From W2P13-069 sp963590525 (GTDB lineage: Bacteria > Actinomycetota > Coriobacteriia > Coriobacteriales > QAMH01): a DNA stretch of 17,148 bases. A program made the position numbers and the translations under genes. Under the pieces are notes generated by a model. It saw only the letters and a list, made by a program, of their open reading frames with translations, did no database searches and was not told the DNA's origin. Below are positions 15,057-17,148 of this stretch, in pieces; positions within the stretch are counted from its first letter, which is position 1, and every line of letters starts with the position of its first letter. The stretch spans positions 1 through 17,148 of the forward strand of contig CAVAPV010000051.1 of NCBI GenBank assembly GCA_963590525.1, in the 5' to 3' direction.

Positions 15057-15929
15057 ATGAGCGAGGATAAGCAGCAACAGGGTAGCGCGCGAGAACAGGC
15101 GGCTGTGGGTAGCAGCAGTGATGGCGCGGGTGCTGGTCGCAACCGCGGTGGCGCGGGTGACAGCGATAGCCGCAAGGGCGCAGAGGCCGGCGGTAATCGT
15201 AGCCGCGAGGGCGCTGACGGCCAAGGCCGCTCGGGCAACCGCGCCGGCCGCAATGGCCGCAGTCACGCCGCCAACTCCAAGGGAGCCGGCAAGAGCAACG
15301 GCAAAAGCGGCAGCAACGGTGGCGCTAATCGCAATGCCAGCGGCAATGCCAACGGCGGTTACAACCGCTCGGCTAACCGTGGCGGCAACAAGCGCCGCGA
15401 GCCGGCCGTGTGCAACAAGGGCGAGCATATCTTGTTCGTGGGCTTCATGGGTTGCGGTAAGAGCAGCGTGAGCCGCGTGCTGCACAAGCGCTGCGGATTG
15501 CCGCTGATCGACATCGACAAGTTCATCGTCCAGCGCGAGGGCCGCAGCATCAACCAAATCTTTGCGGAAGAAGGCGAGGCCGGCTTCCGCCGAATCGAGA
15601 CCATGACGCTTGCGAGCCTTGCGTTTGAAGAGAAGAGCATCATCAGCTGCGGCGGCGGCATCTGCGGCAGCGCTGTCAACCGCGGTATTGTCAAGGCGCT
15701 GGGCACGGTGGTCTACCTCAAGGTGCCATGCAACGAGGCCGTTGGCCGCATAAGCGACCCGTCAACGCGGCCCATGCTCAACGGAGAGCGTCCCGTGCGC
15801 GAGATCTACGACGAGCGCCTGCCGCTGTACCGCGACGTGGCAGACATCACTATCAACACCTCTGGCAAAAGCGTGGGCGCCAACGTCCAGCAGGTTATAG
15901 GCGCACTAAGGAGAAGGGGCTTGCTATGA
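15057..15929 (+). CDS. aroK: Shikimate kinase with a long disordered N-terminal extension
   Basis: This enzyme phosphorylates shikimate to shikimate 3-phosphate with ATP. Of its 290 residues, ~122-290 are a complete kinase: Walker A GFMGCGKSS (129-137), DID (152-154) for Mg2+ and shikimate, FRRIE (177-181), CGGGI (198-202), the lid around STRPML (236-241) and YDERLPLY (251-258). Residues 1-115 are a low-complexity, positively charged stretch rich in Gly, Asn, Arg and Ser with RGG-like steps; ordinary AroK is ~170 residues long. The extension is in frame, with GC-rich codons like its neighbours. The ATG lies 12 bases after aroC with only a weak GAGG-like site, so a shorter product from an internal GTG near ~15410 cannot be ruled out. 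The stop codon overlaps the aroB start (ATGA). Confidence 0.93.
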   Translation: MSEDKQQQGSAREQAAVGSSSDGAGAGRNRGGAGDSDSRKGAEAGGNRSREGADGQGRSGNRAGRNGRSHAANSKGAGKSNGKSGSNGGANRNASGNANGGYNRSANRGGNKRREPAVCNKGEHILFVGFMGCGKSSVSRVLHKRCGLPLIDIDKFIVQREGRSINQIFAEEGEAGFRRIETMTLASLAFEEKSIISCGGGICGSAVNRGIVKALGTVVYLKVPCNEAVGRISDPSTRPMLNGERPVREIYDERLPLYRDVADITINTSGKSVGANVQQVIGALRRRGLL

Positions 15930-17059
15930 GCAGCGACCGCATCATTCCCGTCCGCTTTGCAGACGGCAAAGGCTACGACATCTGCGTGAGCAAGGGCGCG
16001 CTTGCCAACTTGGGCGACAGGTTGTCGCAAATCAAGGACTTCCACAAAGCTGTCGTCATCAGCGATGAGAACGTGGGGCCCACCTATGCCAAGCTCGTCA
16101 AAAGGCGCTTGGAAGAGGCCGGCTACCAGGTGTTTGACCTGCTTATCCCGCCGGGAGAAGAGTCCAAGGACATCAGCCTTGCGACAGAGATCTGGGAGAT
16201 GCTCGCCCAGTACGGTTTTTGCCGCAACGACATCGTGGTCGCCTGCGGTGGCGGCGTAGTGGGCGATTTGGCGGGCTTTTGTGCGGCAACGTATATGCGC
16301 GGCATCGACTTTGTCCAAGTGCCCACCACCTTGCTGGCCATGGTGGATGCAAGCATCGGCGGCAAGACGGCCATCGATCTGCCCTGCGGCAAGAACCTGG
16401 TGGGCGCGTTTCATCAGCCTATCTACATCTGCAGCGACATCCGCACGCTCAAGACCTTGGAGGTCGAGGATTGGGCCAACGGATTTGCGGAGGTCGTCAA
16501 GAGCTCTGTTGTGGCGCCGCGCCGTAGCTTCTACGAGTGGCTGCGCGATAACGCCGCCGGTTTGATGGAGCATGACGATGTCTTGCTGGAGGAGTGCGTT
16601 GCGATGACGGCCGAGTTCAAGGCCAGCGTCGTTGCCAAGGACGCCCATGAGTCCGGCTTGCGCGAGTGCCTCAACTACGGTCATACGCTGGCCCATGCTA
16701 TCGAGACCGCTGCCGGTTACGGCACCATCGGTCACGGACGTGCGGTTGCCGAGGGCATGCGCTTTGCCGCTCGCCTGGCTACCGAGGTCGCAGGTGCCAG
16801 CATGGACTTTGTCAAGAAGCAAGACGCGTTGCTCGACAAGATGGGGCTGCAGCAGTTGCCTTGGACGGCCGATCCCGAGCGTCTCTTCAAGATCATGAAG
16901 GGCGACAAGAAGAATCGCGGCGGGGATGTGCGCTTTGTTCTTGCCAGCGACTTCACGCAGTGGGAGGTCGTACCGGTGGAGGAGAGCGTGCTGATGAAGC
17001 ACCTCAACGCTTGGTGCGCTGGTAAGCAGAAGCTTATCGAGGCCCAAGGCGGCGAGTAG
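15926..17059 (+). CDS. aroB: 3-Dehydroquinate synthase
   Basis: This 377-residue enzyme catalyses the second shikimate-pathway step, converting DAHP to 3-dehydroquinate with NAD+ and a divalent metal. The NAD-binding region reads ACGGGVVGDLAGFCAATYMR (106-125), followed by VPTTLLAMVDASIGGKTAID. The metal ligands are Glu189 (GFAEVVK), His253 (NYGHTLAHAIE) and His270 (GHGRAVAEGM). The start at 15926 overlaps the aroK stop by four bases, with AAGGAG and AAGGGG just upstream. Longer in-frame starts inside aroK are therefore not needed. Length and motif order are normal. Confidence 0.96.
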   Translation: MSSDRIIPVRFADGKGYDICVSKGALANLGDRLSQIKDFHKAVVISDENVGPTYAKLVKRRLEEAGYQVFDLLIPPGEESKDISLATEIWEMLAQYGFCRNDIVVACGGGVVGDLAGFCAATYMRGIDFVQVPTTLLAMVDASIGGKTAIDLPCGKNLVGAFHQPIYICSDIRTLKTLEVEDWANGFAEVVKSSVVAPRRSFYEWLRDNAAGLMEHDDVLLEECVAMTAEFKASVVAKDAHESGLRECLNYGHTLAHAIETAAGYGTIGHGRAVAEGMRFAARLATEVAGASMDFVKKQDALLDKMGLQQLPWTADPERLFKIMKGDKKNRGGDVRFVLASDFTQWEVVPVEESVLMKHLNAWCAGKQKLIEAQGGE

Positions 17060-17148
17060 CCTCCGCGCTAGCCGCAGCGGCGGCCTGCAGGATTCGATGC
17101 ATTGCGAGAAGTGAATCGGATGCAGGTGCGAGTAGGGGAGAGCATTGC
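17060..17148 (+). other. Sequence after aroB, next gene not resolved
   Basis: This spacer is GC-rich at first, and no terminator with a T-run is seen. A frame starting GTG 17111 or ATG 17120 stays open to the window edge, and AGGGGAG at 17134-17140 could instead be the binding site of a start just beyond. The next gene cannot be identified. Confidence 0.4.

Noticed and set aside
15728..15925. N-terminal extension of aroB into aroK
   Set aside because: The ATG at 15926 has a ribosome binding site and an ATGA overlap with aroK, and it begins the family's normal N terminus.
15806..17047. Long minus-strand open frame of 413 codons
   Set aside because: It is the antisense shadow of aroB, which has every expected catalytic motif on the plus strand.
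17091..17130. Similarity of the region after aroB to the repeat at 3457-3501
   Set aside because: Only short GGATGC/CGATGC words are shared, which is too little to call a dispersed repeat by eye.

Overview
The window looks like a chromosomal piece of an anaerobic, fairly high-GC actinobacterium, most likely a coriobacterium (Collinsella/Olsenella/Atopobium-like). The grounds are the gene families (secreted beta-solenoid/InlB-repeat proteins, a secreted nuclease with a Ser-rich linker, ThyX, a DUF1385 protein, separate aroC/aroK/aroB genes), Shine-Dalgarno-led operons and GC-rich codon use on both flanks. The genus is an inference, not demonstrated.

Layout. (1) 1-3424, plus strand: the 3' part of a large surface-protein gene, split by a 7-G tract at 113-119 that puts its upstream part out of frame, then a secreted DNA/RNA non-specific endonuclease 16 bases downstream. 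(2) 3631-5202, minus strand: a MATE-family efflux transporter. (3) 5408-10882, minus strand, visibly more AT-rich: a compact five-gene operon. In transcription order it encodes a PqqD-like domain fused through a twin-arginine segment to an ABC-type substrate-binding protein; a 323-residue protein whose first residues look like a RiPP leader (Y-x-x-P-x-I followed by a Gly/Ser stretch); a small secreted protein; a PF14907-type nucleotidyltransferase; and an HPr-kinase-like P-loop protein. (4) 11075-11629, plus strand, divergent from the operon: a Crp/Fnr-type sensor domain without a helix-turn-helix. (5) 11893-17059, plus strand: a tightly packed housekeeping operon thyX - DUF1385 - aroC - aroK - aroB, covering dTMP synthesis and three shikimate-pathway steps. 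Its shikimate kinase carries a ~115-residue disordered Gly/Asn/Arg/Ser-rich N-terminal extension.

The part most likely to be undescribed is region 3. HPr-kinase-like and PF14907 nucleotidyltransferase genes are known as accessory tailoring genes in some lasso-peptide clusters, and PqqD-like domains are RiPP recognition elements. Here all three sit together with a leader-bearing 323-residue protein, but there is no lasso cyclase, radical SAM enzyme, protease or ABC exporter between the flanking genes. The recognition domain is welded to a predicted extracytoplasmic binding protein. I infer a leader-guided modification (phosphorylation and/or nucleotidylation) system acting on a large protein or at the membrane. 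This is a hypothesis. Secondary points of interest are the poly-G tract (possible phase variation), the HTH-less Crp-like protein and the AroK extension.
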